NCBI GenBank assembly: GCA_035048485.1
Contig: CM068589.1
Location: forward strand, 3,412,501 to 3,476,500
Length of the DNA stretch: 64,000 bases
Source of the DNA: Pteria penguin
Lineage: Eukaryota; Mollusca; Bivalvia; Pterioida; Pteriidae
Reading direction: 5' to 3'
The notes under the pieces were generated by a model that saw only the letters and a list, made by a program, of their open reading frames with translations, did not search any database and had not been told where the DNA came from. Shown here in pieces: positions 56,501 to 64,000 of this stretch (the first letter of the stretch is position 1; each line of letters starts with the position of its first letter). The position numbers were made by a program, and so were the translations under genes.

Positions 56501-58375
56501 AAAATTATATTTTGCTTCTCTTTTTTTTGAGGTGTCTTTCAAAGCCACTTGTTTAGGCAGAAATATTGAAATATTGTATACTTCGGATAACTCGTTATAT
56601 AGCTTCAGAATTACCCATAAGGAGTCCCTATGACTTAAACAAACATCGATCCTCGAAGTTGAACTGGGAGTTATGCATGTTTAATGAAGGACTGTTACAA
56701 GATTACTGTTACTGACTGGCTTACGGTGTAGCTCAAAGGCTTAAAGAGCATGCGTAAAAAAAATTAAACTTTATTTATTTTACAAGGATTAAGAAACAAG
56801 TTAACAATTAATATAAATCTTGCTCGTTGGCACGGATCTTGGCGTAAGGGTGTCGTTTGTGTGGGAAGAAACCGGAGTACCCGGAGAAAACCCACGAAGC
56901 CAGGTTGGTAACAGCCCCACCATCTCACGTACCACATCGGGAATCGAACCCGGGTCGCATTGGTGAGAAGCGAGCGCGCTACCAACTGCGCTACCTGGCT
57001 CCCCTGCGCAACAATCATGTGCTTTAAGTTGAATCCGCAAACATCGAGGTTAACCCACCTTTTGTCAATCGCCGCAGACATCTGCAGCCGACAAAGGAGA
57101 TAGGAAGACAGATCAAAGCATTTCAATCAAAACGCGTGTACAATAGCGTGTGTTCACAAGTGTCCGGTCACCCCTGATAGTCCGAACATACCCGACAACA
57201 CTCTAGTCTCTAACAAGAGAGATAATCAAAATACCATACTCTATTGTACTTCTTCATTGTTTACTTTACTGATAAAATAAACATCAAATGTTATTTTAAA
57301 CAAATTATGATTGTCACGTTACGTATTTTGTAGTTGCGTTCCTGACCATAGTATTATCAGCAAATATCTTAGTTTTCATGTACATTCGTCGAAATAAGAA
57401 GTAAGTGTACCTTTATGGTTATTTTGTGCTCTTATTCTACTTGTACAAAGAAACGACTACTGATTGAATATTGTTTAGTGTCACTCAACGATTATTTAGC
57501 GTATGTGGTGACGTTCAGCTGTTTTGCATAGATATTTACACTTTTTCACCAGATCTATCCCAGGAAATAAGGGAGATTTAATATGCCCCGCCTACTGTGA
57601 CATGGTATGCATGGCACGTTAAAGATACCTCACTGCCTCGGATGGGTCTGTTACAAAGGTCAAAATTCGTATGTCCTGCATCAGGCAGATGCCGTCACCA
57701 TATACGTGAAATATGAGTGGTGTGACGTTAAACAAAAACCAATCAATTACTGTAAATGTAGAACACTGAACAAACCACTCAACAACTGAGAGTAAAAATT
57801 CAAAAATAACATTATATCAGACGTGCCAGCGGAAAAAAAAGATTTGTTTCACACTTGTAGGTGTTATTGCAATTTCATGTTATTGCAAGGAAAGCTACAC
57901 AATTAAATAAAGGATTAAATTTAGACCACATATAAAATGACGTCCTGGTGAGCGAACAAGAAAAGGTTATTTATATTTAATGTCTGTCTTAGTCTTCGTC
58001 AATACACGAATTTTTGGAAATTCAGACAAATATATGTACATGACAAACCTTTCATTTGATATACAGTTTGTATATATGTTGGGTTTTAGATGCAGATATC
58101 GACACAGTCACGATCTCGAACAAATGTCAAATACAGAAGTGGAAGATACAGAGGGTGATAACGATGTGAATGTATACAATGAAATTATTGATGCCAGAGA
58201 AAATTATCGTTCGGAAGACAGCGGCCCTTGCCTGTTTAACATTGGTGTCAAAGATGGGCTTATAGAGACTGTAGCTCGCAGTAATAATGGAATTAAAGAT
58301 ATTGGAGTACATAATGTAAACGTTAACGTCAGTGATGACGGAATAGAAATAAGAGAATACTTGAACAAGCGATGA
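47218..58375 (+). CDS. R2: predicted single-pass membrane receptor-like protein (paralogue 2, 5' end not found)
   Basis: Exons: A 47218-47503, B 50599-50730, C 51027-51084, D 51527-51639, E 52101-52151, F 57334-57400, G 58090-58375. All phases are consistent and equal to R1. About 330 residues: Cys-rich ectodomain with the same cysteine order as R1, a stalk with sequon NYS, then a membrane region VVLIVVIVISTV (E) plus VAFLTIVLSANILVFMYI (F), closed by RRNKK, and a 95-residue acidic tail. The tail is twice as long as R1's and has YNEI and a NYRSED tyrosine, but the YEEV of R1 is replaced by VEDTEG. Intron A-B holds a TIR element; intron E-F (5.2 kb) an antisense pogo relic, hAT-like MITE and SINEs. 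The signal-peptide exon is missing from my model. Confidence 0.73.
48495..50343 (+). mobile_element. TIR element with CCGTTTCATCAAAGGG ends
   Basis: The left end CCGTTTCATCAAAGGG is matched by its exact reverse complement near 50322-50337. Subterminal GTCTAAG / GGCCTAAATTT / TTACGACC words recur in both orientations at both ends. There is no transposase: frames near 49039-49357 show no motif. It carries a SINE at 49629-49850. It occupies most of R2 intron A-B. Confidence 0.72.
49629..49850 (+). mobile_element. tRNA-derived SINE (type S2)
   Basis: Degenerate head GGCGTGGTACAGTGGTAAGC and TTCGATTCGATCC, then AGTAAAACCAAGACCTCGTG, CCCTCACTGCTTCGGATGGG and CAGATGCCGTTACAAC. Nested in the TIR element. 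Confidence 0.72.
50599..50730 (+). CDS. R2 exon B
   Basis: Acceptor TTCCAG, donor T|GTAAGT, phase 1 both sides. Encodes CPIFDIKGISYIAWDC, NEKACTNLFPNKSYSTDK and LYK. The cysteine positions match R1 exon B; one sequon (NKS). Confidence 0.8.
50925..50975 (+). repeat. Poly-A and (AAAAT)n tract
   Basis: A-run followed by repeated ATAAA units in intron B-C. Confidence 0.85.
51027..51084 (+). CDS. R2 exon C
   Basis: Acceptor GATTGTAG and donor CT|GTAAGT, phase 1 in and 2 out. Encodes PICFHGRKIPETPEQSTF. An upstream GTACGT donor is possible but breaks phase with exon D. Confidence 0.65.
51527..51639 (+). CDS. R2 exon D (stalk)
   Basis: Acceptor TATTTCAG, donor G|GTAACA. Encodes GDVTDLSDTTVGTDNV, VNYSLLSVLPYSNTQRT and VEES. 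Homologous to R1 exon D through the VTDLS core only. Confidence 0.7.
52101..52151 (+). CDS. R2 exon E
   Basis: Acceptor TGTTTTACAG, donor G|GTAAGA, phase 1. Encodes RNEKVVLIVVIVISTV; more hydrophobic than R1 exon E, so the R2 membrane segment may begin here. Confidence 0.68.
52152..53280. other. R2 intron E-F, unassigned part
   Basis: No exon or element recognised in the first 1.1 kb of the intron. Confidence 0.35.
53540..53820 (+). repeat. Pyrimidine-rich tract
   Basis: Long T/C-rich stretch with TTG repeats near 53567. The Leu/Phe-rich frame across it is an artefact. Confidence 0.7.
54237..54405 (-). mobile_element. tRNA-derived SINE (type S1), copy 3
   Basis: Reverse complement of the S1 structure: B box GGTTCGATTCCCGG and A box TGTAGTGGTTAAGCACTTGG on the - strand, TTGGTTGGTTGG tail at the left. 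Target duplication GGCTTCGT at 54229-54236 and 54406-54413. It splits the pogo relic. Confidence 0.9.
54548..55399 (+). mobile_element. hAT-like MITE with CAGGGACTAAAATTA ends
   Basis: The left end CAGGGACTAAAATTA is the exact complement of the right end TAATTTTAGTCCCTG. An inner inverted pair starts at 54964 (CAGGGTCTAAAATTAGCGGT), complementary to 55368-55399 over about 30 bases. Flanks GGGTGCT and GCGTGCT are nearly the same, as expected of a target duplication. May be one MITE inserted into a relative. Interrupts the pogo relic. Confidence 0.72.
56400..56530 (+). repeat. T-rich low-complexity tract
   Basis: Several poly-T runs in R2 intron E-F. Confidence 0.8.
56820..57002 (-). mobile_element. 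tRNA-derived SINE (type S3)
   Basis: On the - strand: GCCAGGTAGCGCAGTTGGTA (A box), CGGGTTCGATTCCCGATG (B box), then GTGGGTTTTCTCCGGGTACT and CCGGTTTCTTCCCACAC. Pairing in the head resembles a tRNA, but the 3' body marks it as a SINE. Confidence 0.8.
57334..57400 (+). CDS. R2 exon F (transmembrane helix)
   Basis: 67 bases, same as R1. Encodes VAFLTIVLSANILVFMYIR followed by RNKK. Acceptor TTTTGTAG, donor GTAAGT. Confidence 0.8.
57545..57752 (+). mobile_element. tRNA-related SINE (type S2), body, in R2 intron F-G
   Basis: GGCACGTTAAAGATACCTCA, CTGCCTCGGATGGGTC, CAGGCAGATGCCGTCACC and GTGTGACGTTAAACAAAAAC. The same family sits in R1 intron F-G but reversed, so the insertions are independent. 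Confidence 0.75.
58090..58375 (+). CDS. R2 exon G (cytoplasmic tail)
   Basis: Acceptor GTTTTAG, phase 2 in. Encodes HDLEQMSNTEVEDTEGDNDV, NVYNEIIDARENYRSEDSG, then a longer Asp/Asn/Val-rich end to EYLNKR-stop. Compared with R1, the VYEEV tyrosine is gone and about 50 residues are added or retained. Confidence 0.78.
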
Positions 58376-58433
58376 AAACACAGATGTCAACGATCGTGGA
58401 ATTGAGGAATAAAAGAAGCTCAATTGACCATGA

Positions 58434-58583
58434 CCCCCCCCCCCCCCTTAAAAAAACTAAAAATAAAAAATATAAATAAAATTAAAAAAAAAAAAACAAC
58501 AAAAAAATAATAATAATAATAATAATAAGCCCCCACCCCCCCCCCCCCCCCAAAAAAAAAAACCAAACAAACAAACAAACCCT
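58434..58583 (+). repeat. Poly-C / poly-A / (AAT)n low-complexity block
   Basis: About 150 bases almost devoid of G on the + strand, immediately after R2's stop. It includes C-runs at 58434 and 58534 and (AAAC)n. Confidence 0.92.
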
Positions 58584-58734
58584 ATACAAACTGAGTTAAT
58601 ATTAGAATATTGTTACCATTTGGTACACATTGATACTTGCGGAATAACTGCAGATAACATTACATTATGACAAGTTATTACAAATAATGACCTGTTTATC
58701 AACTAATAGAAGAATTTTTCATAACTAAGTTATT

Positions 58735-58870
58735 GTTTTTTCATGTGGTTTTTCCGTGTATAGTCTACTATTATCATGTTCTGTGTGCATGTCCTTGGTG
58801 ATTTGTGTTATTCAGCTTTGTCAGATGTCTTCTATTTTCTCTTTTAATCTATATTGATTTTCGTATGCCT
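58735..58870 (+). repeat. PLE-tail dispersed repeat (copy 6)
   Basis: GTCCTTGGTGATTTGTGTTA, CAGCTTTGTCAGATGTCTTC, TTTTCTCTTTTAAT, as in copies 4 and 5. Confidence 0.7.
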
Positions 58871-59295
58871 TTACATGTTTGCAATTAATTTATTGTATCT
58901 ATTGATTTTATTATGTTGATTCAAATTAAAAAACGAAGAAGTACCGAAAGGTTAACCATATCTCATAGTCCATAGAATAAAAGGACAATATCGTGAATAG
59001 TGTCATATTAAGACAAATGCGAACCCCAATAAAGTCGAGGTGAGACCAGATGCCCGGGAGGAGTAAGCGTCCCCTGGTTGCATGCAATGACCTTTCAAGT
59101 CAAGGAGGTAAATACATTAATACACACGCATGAACACACGAAGGAGACAAGAAAACGAAGTCAAATTTTCCCACCCAAGGCAGTAAATGCTGCCTGACTG
59201 AAATTCCGTGTCGGGAACGCACGTGAACAAATGTTTATATATACATATTATGTCAAATCATGTATAGTCAAAAAGATGGTTATTTTGTATGGTCA

Positions 59296-59539
59296 GGGGC
59301 CAGTTGTTCGAAACTTTAACTACTAGTTAAACTAACCAGAGGTTAAAGCTAGAGAGACAATTACTTTAATTTATAAAATTTCTGCACAACAATCTATATT
59401 ACTTTACAAAACGTTTTCATATGCTACAAATTAGTACACAAACTATGACTTAAAGTTCTCTCATTTGAAAGATATAGTGAGGTGAAGTTTAACCAATGGT
59501 TAACTTAACCAGTGGTTAAAGTTTCGAACAACTGGCCCC
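59296..59539 (+). mobile_element. MITE with GGGGCCAGTTGTTCGAAAC ends
   Basis: Perfect 19-base and longer terminal inverted repeats (right end GTTTCGAACAACTGGCCCC), total 244 bp. Inner GGTTAA words in both orientations. Flanks read GGTC-A ... A-GGTC, suggesting a 4-base or longer target duplication. Confidence 0.88.
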
Positions 59540-59668
59540 AGGTCCCAAAATATCGGTTAACATTCTTAAAAGAGGAATCAATCTTAAGTTGCACTAGATC
59601 CCTATATCGACCATAGTACTTTTTCAGTGACAATTTCAAACTTTCCTCAATATATCCTTGTGAGAGTA

Positions 59669-60112
59669 CAGTTAGGTTCAGTTCTAACCTTACATAAAGT
59701 GCACTTCAAGTTAACTTTATGACTGCTTTTCAAGTTTACTTGGCGACAACAGAGTACTAAACTTGATTCCAAGATTACTCCGAGTGCACTTCAAGTTTAG
59801 TTTACTTTCTATATACAGGTACATACACTATATTTTTCTATCAAAATAATTTTTTATATAACATATGCAATTGTACATAATAAGACAATTATTTCTATCG
59901 TGTTATACGAAACTTCATAACTGTAATAAACAAACGTGAAAAGTAAACTTGATGTCACGTTATAGTAAACTTGAAGTCGGAATTACTTCAAAGTAAACCT
60001 GATATCAAATGCACTTGACTAAACTTTATGACTTTATGACAGGACGAAAAAATAAACTTGAAGTGCACTTGTCAAGTGCACTTGAATGTAAGGTTAGCAC
60101 TGCACCCAACTG
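59669..60112 (-). mobile_element. Non-autonomous TIR element (MITE), family TG2, copy M4
   Basis: Ends CAGTTAGGTTCAGTTCTAAC and complement of GTTAGCACTGCACCCAACTG, flanked by TA (59667-59668, 60113-60114). Collapsing the element and one TA rejoins the interrupted PLE reading frame. Interior of AAGTGCACTT / AAACTTGA words as in M3. Confidence 0.88.
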
Positions 60113-60189
60113 TAGTTTCGTGGCAAGAAGTCTTGCTCTCATGACGAAATTTTCGAAATTTATTCTTATACTCCCTGCAAACGAAGTTT

Positions 60190-60610
60190 TGGGGTATATA
60201 GGAATGATCCAGTCCGCCTGCCTGTCTGTTCTGGTAACTATTGGCAAGACCTTATTCTCGGTAACAAATATTTTGACCTCGTGACTTTGAGCTTGATGTT
60301 TGACCTTCTTTTATAAAACCCTAACAATAGCCATAATTTTTTAACCAAAGACGATGGGGTCTTCATACTATACATAAGTATTTCTTGTAGCAAGACCTGT
60401 CTGTAGGTACTGGACTTTTTGAACTCGTGACCTTGACGTTTGACCTACTTTGAAAACAATAACCTTAGTCATAACAATTTAATCAAAAGAGATTGGATCT
60501 TCATACTAAATATATGTATTCCTTTTCGCAGGTGCGATTTGTCGGTACCAACATTTGTTACCTCGTGACCTGTATCTTGATCATCGTCCCACTACGAAAT
60601 TTGTTGTCGC
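60190..60610 (+). repeat. Degenerate tandem repeat, period about 140 bp
   Basis: Three units each with TATTYCTTKT..CAAGACCT..CTGGTA, then CTCGTGAC, TTGACGTTTGACCTACTTT and a CATAATTTT..ACCAAAGA part. Similar units are in R1 intron C-D (22725-23045). Confidence 0.65.
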
Positions 60611-60639
60611 AGGGGCATTTTTCCCGTTAGAACAGTTCC

Positions 60640-60930
60640 GGTTTTAAGTTCATAGTGACAAAGCACAAGGTATTGGCGTAGTGTCATTGACAAAGCACCA
60701 TCTACCGTCCTATTCTACATTGTCACATTGCTGTTTCAAGTGTAATTTATCACAATGTTATTGTACTTGTTATAGTGATACAGCACCAGCTACTGTCGTA
60801 TCTGTCATTGTTACATTGTTATTTTGTGCGTGTGTCACAATGACAAAGCATAATGCTACCGTCATATTGTCCTCTGTCATAATGATTTGGGTTTTACACT
60901 TACTATCCATCAGCTACCATCATATCCTAC
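60640..60930 (+). repeat. Degenerate tandem repeat with GACAAAGCAC / CATTGT words
   Basis: GACAAAGCAC or a variant (GATACAGCACC, GACAAAGCATA) recurs near 60658, 60688, 60776 and 60842, each followed by a TACCGTC/TACTGTC word and a GTCATTGTTACATTGT word. Confidence 0.5.
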
Positions 60931-62135
60931 ATATCAAAATGTGATGTTAACTGTGTCTGGTTATCAAAATAAAAGATTATTTCACCCATCACTGTTACGT
61001 AATACACATTCTATAAACAGTCTAATTACACGACGAATGATCTTTGGCATGTTTCAATAAATAAGTAATGAAAGAAAATGATCACGGATAGTGGGGATGA
61101 ATTTTTAAGAAAACATCCATTTTATTGCATCACCATACACACTCTGTAAACAGTTTGGATGCTATAAAAGAGCCAACTCGTCAACCTGTTTGTCTTTCCA
61201 TGCCCGGTAATGAATATGTGTGTGGGGTAAAGAGTCAGAGGTCAAGAGGTTTGTCTCTGCTGACACTGTTGTTGACCATAGACGTCCATGTTTCACTAGT
61301 ACAAATTGTTCACTATATCATTTTCTTTGATGTGGATAAATCTTAAGTATAATTGTTGTGTTCAACATTATCCAAGGTCATATCTCTAAATATCTCTGAT
61401 GTCCAGGTCTAATAGTTATTGTCTGAGGAGTAGGGTAATATTGACGTTATCACTAATCTGAAATGCTTGCAGTGTTGCATCATTTCTTCTTCAGTAAATA
61501 CTTATTAAATGCCCATAAAAATAAAACTATGAATGAATATGTTCAATTGTGAATTTTTAATTTTATTTGCATGAGAAACGACGAAAATATCCGACCTGTT
61601 GGCTTTCATGTAATTCTAATGTCTGCAGAAGAAATAAGAGAACGTCGTTATCGCACCTACATCATTCAGACAGAAAACCCTGTCATACCTGTGATTCGTC
61701 ATCCTTATTTGCTCTATAGCGTCGGTCCATCGGACCATTTTGTTGATTGATGGGGAGCATCTATTGAAAAAGAACTTTACCAATCTAATTCTCAAGGATG
61801 TCTCTAATTGCATTTTCATATTCTTCTGGTATAGTCAGGGTCTAAAGACAATGCCCCGGTGCTACAGCTCTGAATGCATAAAGCATGCAGTACGTGTAAC
61901 AATTTTGCATTATATAAGTCACACAATAGAAGTATGAGGGAGGGAGTTTCTTTTGGACGGATTTCTGAAAGGAAATTTCGTCGTATATTCATACAAGTCA
62001 TGCAGTCTTCTTATGGAAAGTGAACACAGTTTTGTGTGAATATAATATAGACCGAGCTGTTGATTGACAAATAGTAGAAGGCTTTTGAAAGATATATATC
62101 TCGAGCTTGTTATATTTCGTTAATCCATGACTATC
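60931..62135. other. No recognised feature
   Basis: Small frames only. Weak local duplication of an ACACATTCTATAAACAGT word near 61006 and 61138. Confidence 0.35.
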
Positions 62136-62766
62136 AAGTTTTAAATTTGTATTATAAATTTTTAAATGTGTGTCCTTTGATGGTGCTGCTTTGAAGTGAG
62201 TGGGAAGGGGACCACACCAATTGGTAACGTTTTTTAAATTTACTTCACCGTCCTAAGTCGGTATTGTGACAGCAGCACAGTCAAATATTTATGTAACGTC
62301 GTTTTTCTGTGTATATTATATCATCTTTTGTTCAGATGTCCGTAGTGGACTTTGTCAGAAGTCTTCTGTTTTCTCTTTCGGACAGATTCATAACATTTGT
62401 TATGCTTATATGGCCATTGCATTTATATTTTGCAGCAGTTGTCAATACCCTGATTCAAGGTTTTCTCGTTTTCTTTCAGAATGGGTGTTTAGGTTGAGAT
62501 CATTTGTTGGATGAAATATCTCATTTAAAATGTGGTCGTTTCGGAACAGTCTAGAAAGGCGGATTTAGATGTCTGTGTCGCAGATGCATCCTCCGTGATT
62601 TATTCGGAATCGCTATTCGGACAATCTGCTTCTCAAATGTCCTTAGGTATTGCCTATAAGTGCTGATGAGGTTGATTTATTGATTAATGTTTTATGTTAC
62701 TCTACAACTATATCAAGTATATGCGTTTCAGATGTTTCTCCTTTGCAACGGGATGCCCAAAACAGT
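62136..62766 (+). repeat. 631 bp tandem duplication, unit 1
   Basis: Unit 1 and unit 2 (62767-63397) are almost identical; I saw one substitution, in GGGAAGGGGACC versus GGGAAAGGGACC. Both start in AAGTTTTAAATTTG and include a PLE-tail repeat (GGTATTGTGACAGCAGCACA, GTCAGAAGTCTTCTGTTTTC). The identical small frames inside are not genes. Confidence 0.95.
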
Positions 62767-63397
62767 AAGTTTTAAATTTGTATTATAAATTTTTAAATGT
62801 GTGTCCTTTGATGGTGCTGCTTTGAAGTGAGTGGGAAAGGGACCACACCAATTGGTAACGTTTTTTAAATTTACTTCACCGTCCTAAGTCGGTATTGTGA
62901 CAGCAGCACAGTCAAATATTTATGTAACGTCGTTTTTCTGTGTATATTATATCATCTTTTGTTCAGATGTCCGTAGTGGACTTTGTCAGAAGTCTTCTGT
63001 TTTCTCTTTCGGACAGATTCATAACATTTGTTATGCTTATATGGCCATTGCATTTATATTTTGCAGCAGTTGTCAATACCCTGATTCAAGGTTTTCTCGT
63101 TTTCTTTCAGAATGGGTGTTTAGGTTGAGATCATTTGTTGGATGAAATATCTCATTTAAAATGTGGTCGTTTCGGAACAGTCTAGAAAGGCGGATTTAGA
63201 TGTCTGTGTCGCAGATGCATCCTCCGTGATTTATTCGGAATCGCTATTCGGACAATCTGCTTCTCAAATGTCCTTAGGTATTGCCTATAAGTGCTGATGA
63301 GGTTGATTTATTGATTAATGTTTTATGTTACTCTACAACTATATCAAGTATATGCGTTTCAGATGTTTCTCCTTTGCAACGGGATGCCCAAAACAGT
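62767..63397 (+). repeat. 631 bp tandem duplication, unit 2
   Basis: Second unit, with an AAG microhomology at both junctions. Confidence 0.95.
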
Positions 63398-63493
63398 AAG
63401 TGAACTTTTACGTGTCACACCTACTGTGACACGAAACCTCGGTTTCCATTATGTCATACATTTTTTCCATTTAATTTATCTTTTTTTTATTGA

Positions 63494-63765
63494 AAGAAAA
63501 AAAGAGGAGTTACTGGCTCAGTTATGTGGCAGAAGTCACCATGGAGCTATACAATACATGAATATAAATAATATACTAGAACATATAACACATCACAAAA
63601 ATATTTGATTGTAGTGCAATTACGATACCGACGTAGGACGGTCATTTAATTTGACAAAAGCCAAACAAATTGTGTGGTTAACCGGTTTACGGGCCCACCT
63701 TCCCACTCACCGTAACAGCAGAACAATCAAAGGACGTACATTTAAAAATTTATAAATAATCCTCC
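63494..63765 (-). repeat. PLE-tail dispersed repeat (copy 9)
   Basis: Best match to 812-1060. On the - strand it directly continues the PLE 3' end located to its right, as at 27300. Confidence 0.78.
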
Positions 63766-64000
63766 ATGTAAAGAACAAGGGTCAACAGGTATCGCATATT
63801 GAGAGGTCATAAAAATATAAACACGTAAGGTATTGTAAAACACATAATGGTATAAAAATATATGCGACATCAACATGATAAACCGTGCTCTACCAGTCTG
63901 AAAGCAAGCTAAGACCCTAGATCAGAGGGGACGAAGTTCAGGACCATGTCTCCTCTGAAAGAGGTTTGGACAAGGCCCGTCATATAGTCCCCACCGCCCT
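63766..64000 (-). mobile_element. Penelope-like family 2, 3' end of copy K (runs off the window)
   Basis: The - strand reads AGGGCGGTGGGGACT, GACGGGCCTTGTCCAAACC, CAGAGGAGACATGGTCCTGA, AGAGCACGGTTTATCATGTT and CCTGTTGACCCTTGTTC, the 3' region of copies D, E and G. Confidence 0.82.

Larger units (their letters stand above)
58925..60185 (-). mobile_element. Penelope-like family 1 element, copy L, carrying two MITEs
   Basis: From right to left on the - strand: NFENFVMRARLLATK (60160-60115), MITE M4, then LSQGYIEESLKLSLKKYYGR and YRDLV (59665-59590), a second MITE (59296-59539), and a 3' UTR with the CCCGGGCATCTGGTCTCACC block (about 59055) ending GAAGTACC-like near 58938. The 5' part is missing. 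Confidence 0.75.

Noticed and set aside
62266..63145. Two identical 82-residue proteins
   Set aside because: Identical because they lie in the two units of a 631 bp tandem duplication of a PLE-tail repeat; no motif or splice support.

Overview
This is AT-rich eukaryotic nuclear DNA, most likely from a bivalve mollusc. The evidence is short exons with GT/AG introns, very abundant and decayed transposable elements, and bivalve-style tRNA-derived SINEs and dispersed repeats. No bacterial genes, rRNA genes, CRISPR arrays or authentic tRNA genes are visible. The species call is inference from repeat style, not a sequence match.

The only host genes I can support are two tandem paralogues on the + strand, called here R1 (about 14.1-24.6 kb) and R2 (about 47.2-58.4 kb). 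Each can be built from seven exons whose order, intron phases and sequence agree between copies. Exons A-C are cysteine-rich and carry N-glycosylation sequons, D is a short Ser/Thr-rich stalk, E-F encode one membrane helix, and G is an acidic cytoplasmic tail. R1's tail has an ITAM-like pair of tyrosine motifs (YEEV, 6 residues, YDEI); R2 keeps only the second (YNEI). The first (signal peptide) exon was not found for either. I do not recognise a named domain, so 'receptor-like' is an inference from architecture. R1 intron A-B contains rearranged partial copies of the same locus, so R1 may be a fusion of two ancestral copies.

The rest is a graveyard of mobile elements. 1-12 kb: a hairpin of PLE-tail repeats, Penelope-like (PLE-type) RT pseudogenes, a TA-inserting MITE, a HARBI1-like relic split by a SINE, and two PLEs joined head to head. 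12-25 kb: R1, with segmental duplications, SINEs and microsatellites in its introns. 25-33 kb: further PLEs, a second MITE type, a possible Mutator-like fragment, and a separate PLE with a GIY-YIG domain. 33.6-37.2 kb: a DIRS-like tyrosine-recombinase retroelement on the - strand, with inverted repeats but a deleted RT core. 37.7-38.7 kb: another MITE. 39.3-42.5 kb: two PLEs in tandem, then a Jockey/CR1-type LINE to about 44.9 kb. 47-58 kb: R2, whose introns hold a 1.85 kb TIR element and an antisense pogo-like transposase relic broken by a hAT-like MITE and a SINE. 58.7-64 kb: a PLE carrying two MITEs, simple repeats, a near-perfect 631 bp tandem duplication, and the 3' end of one more PLE running off the window.

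Nearly all element ORFs are broken. The window's main interest is the pair of diverging receptor-like genes and the nested insertions that record its history.
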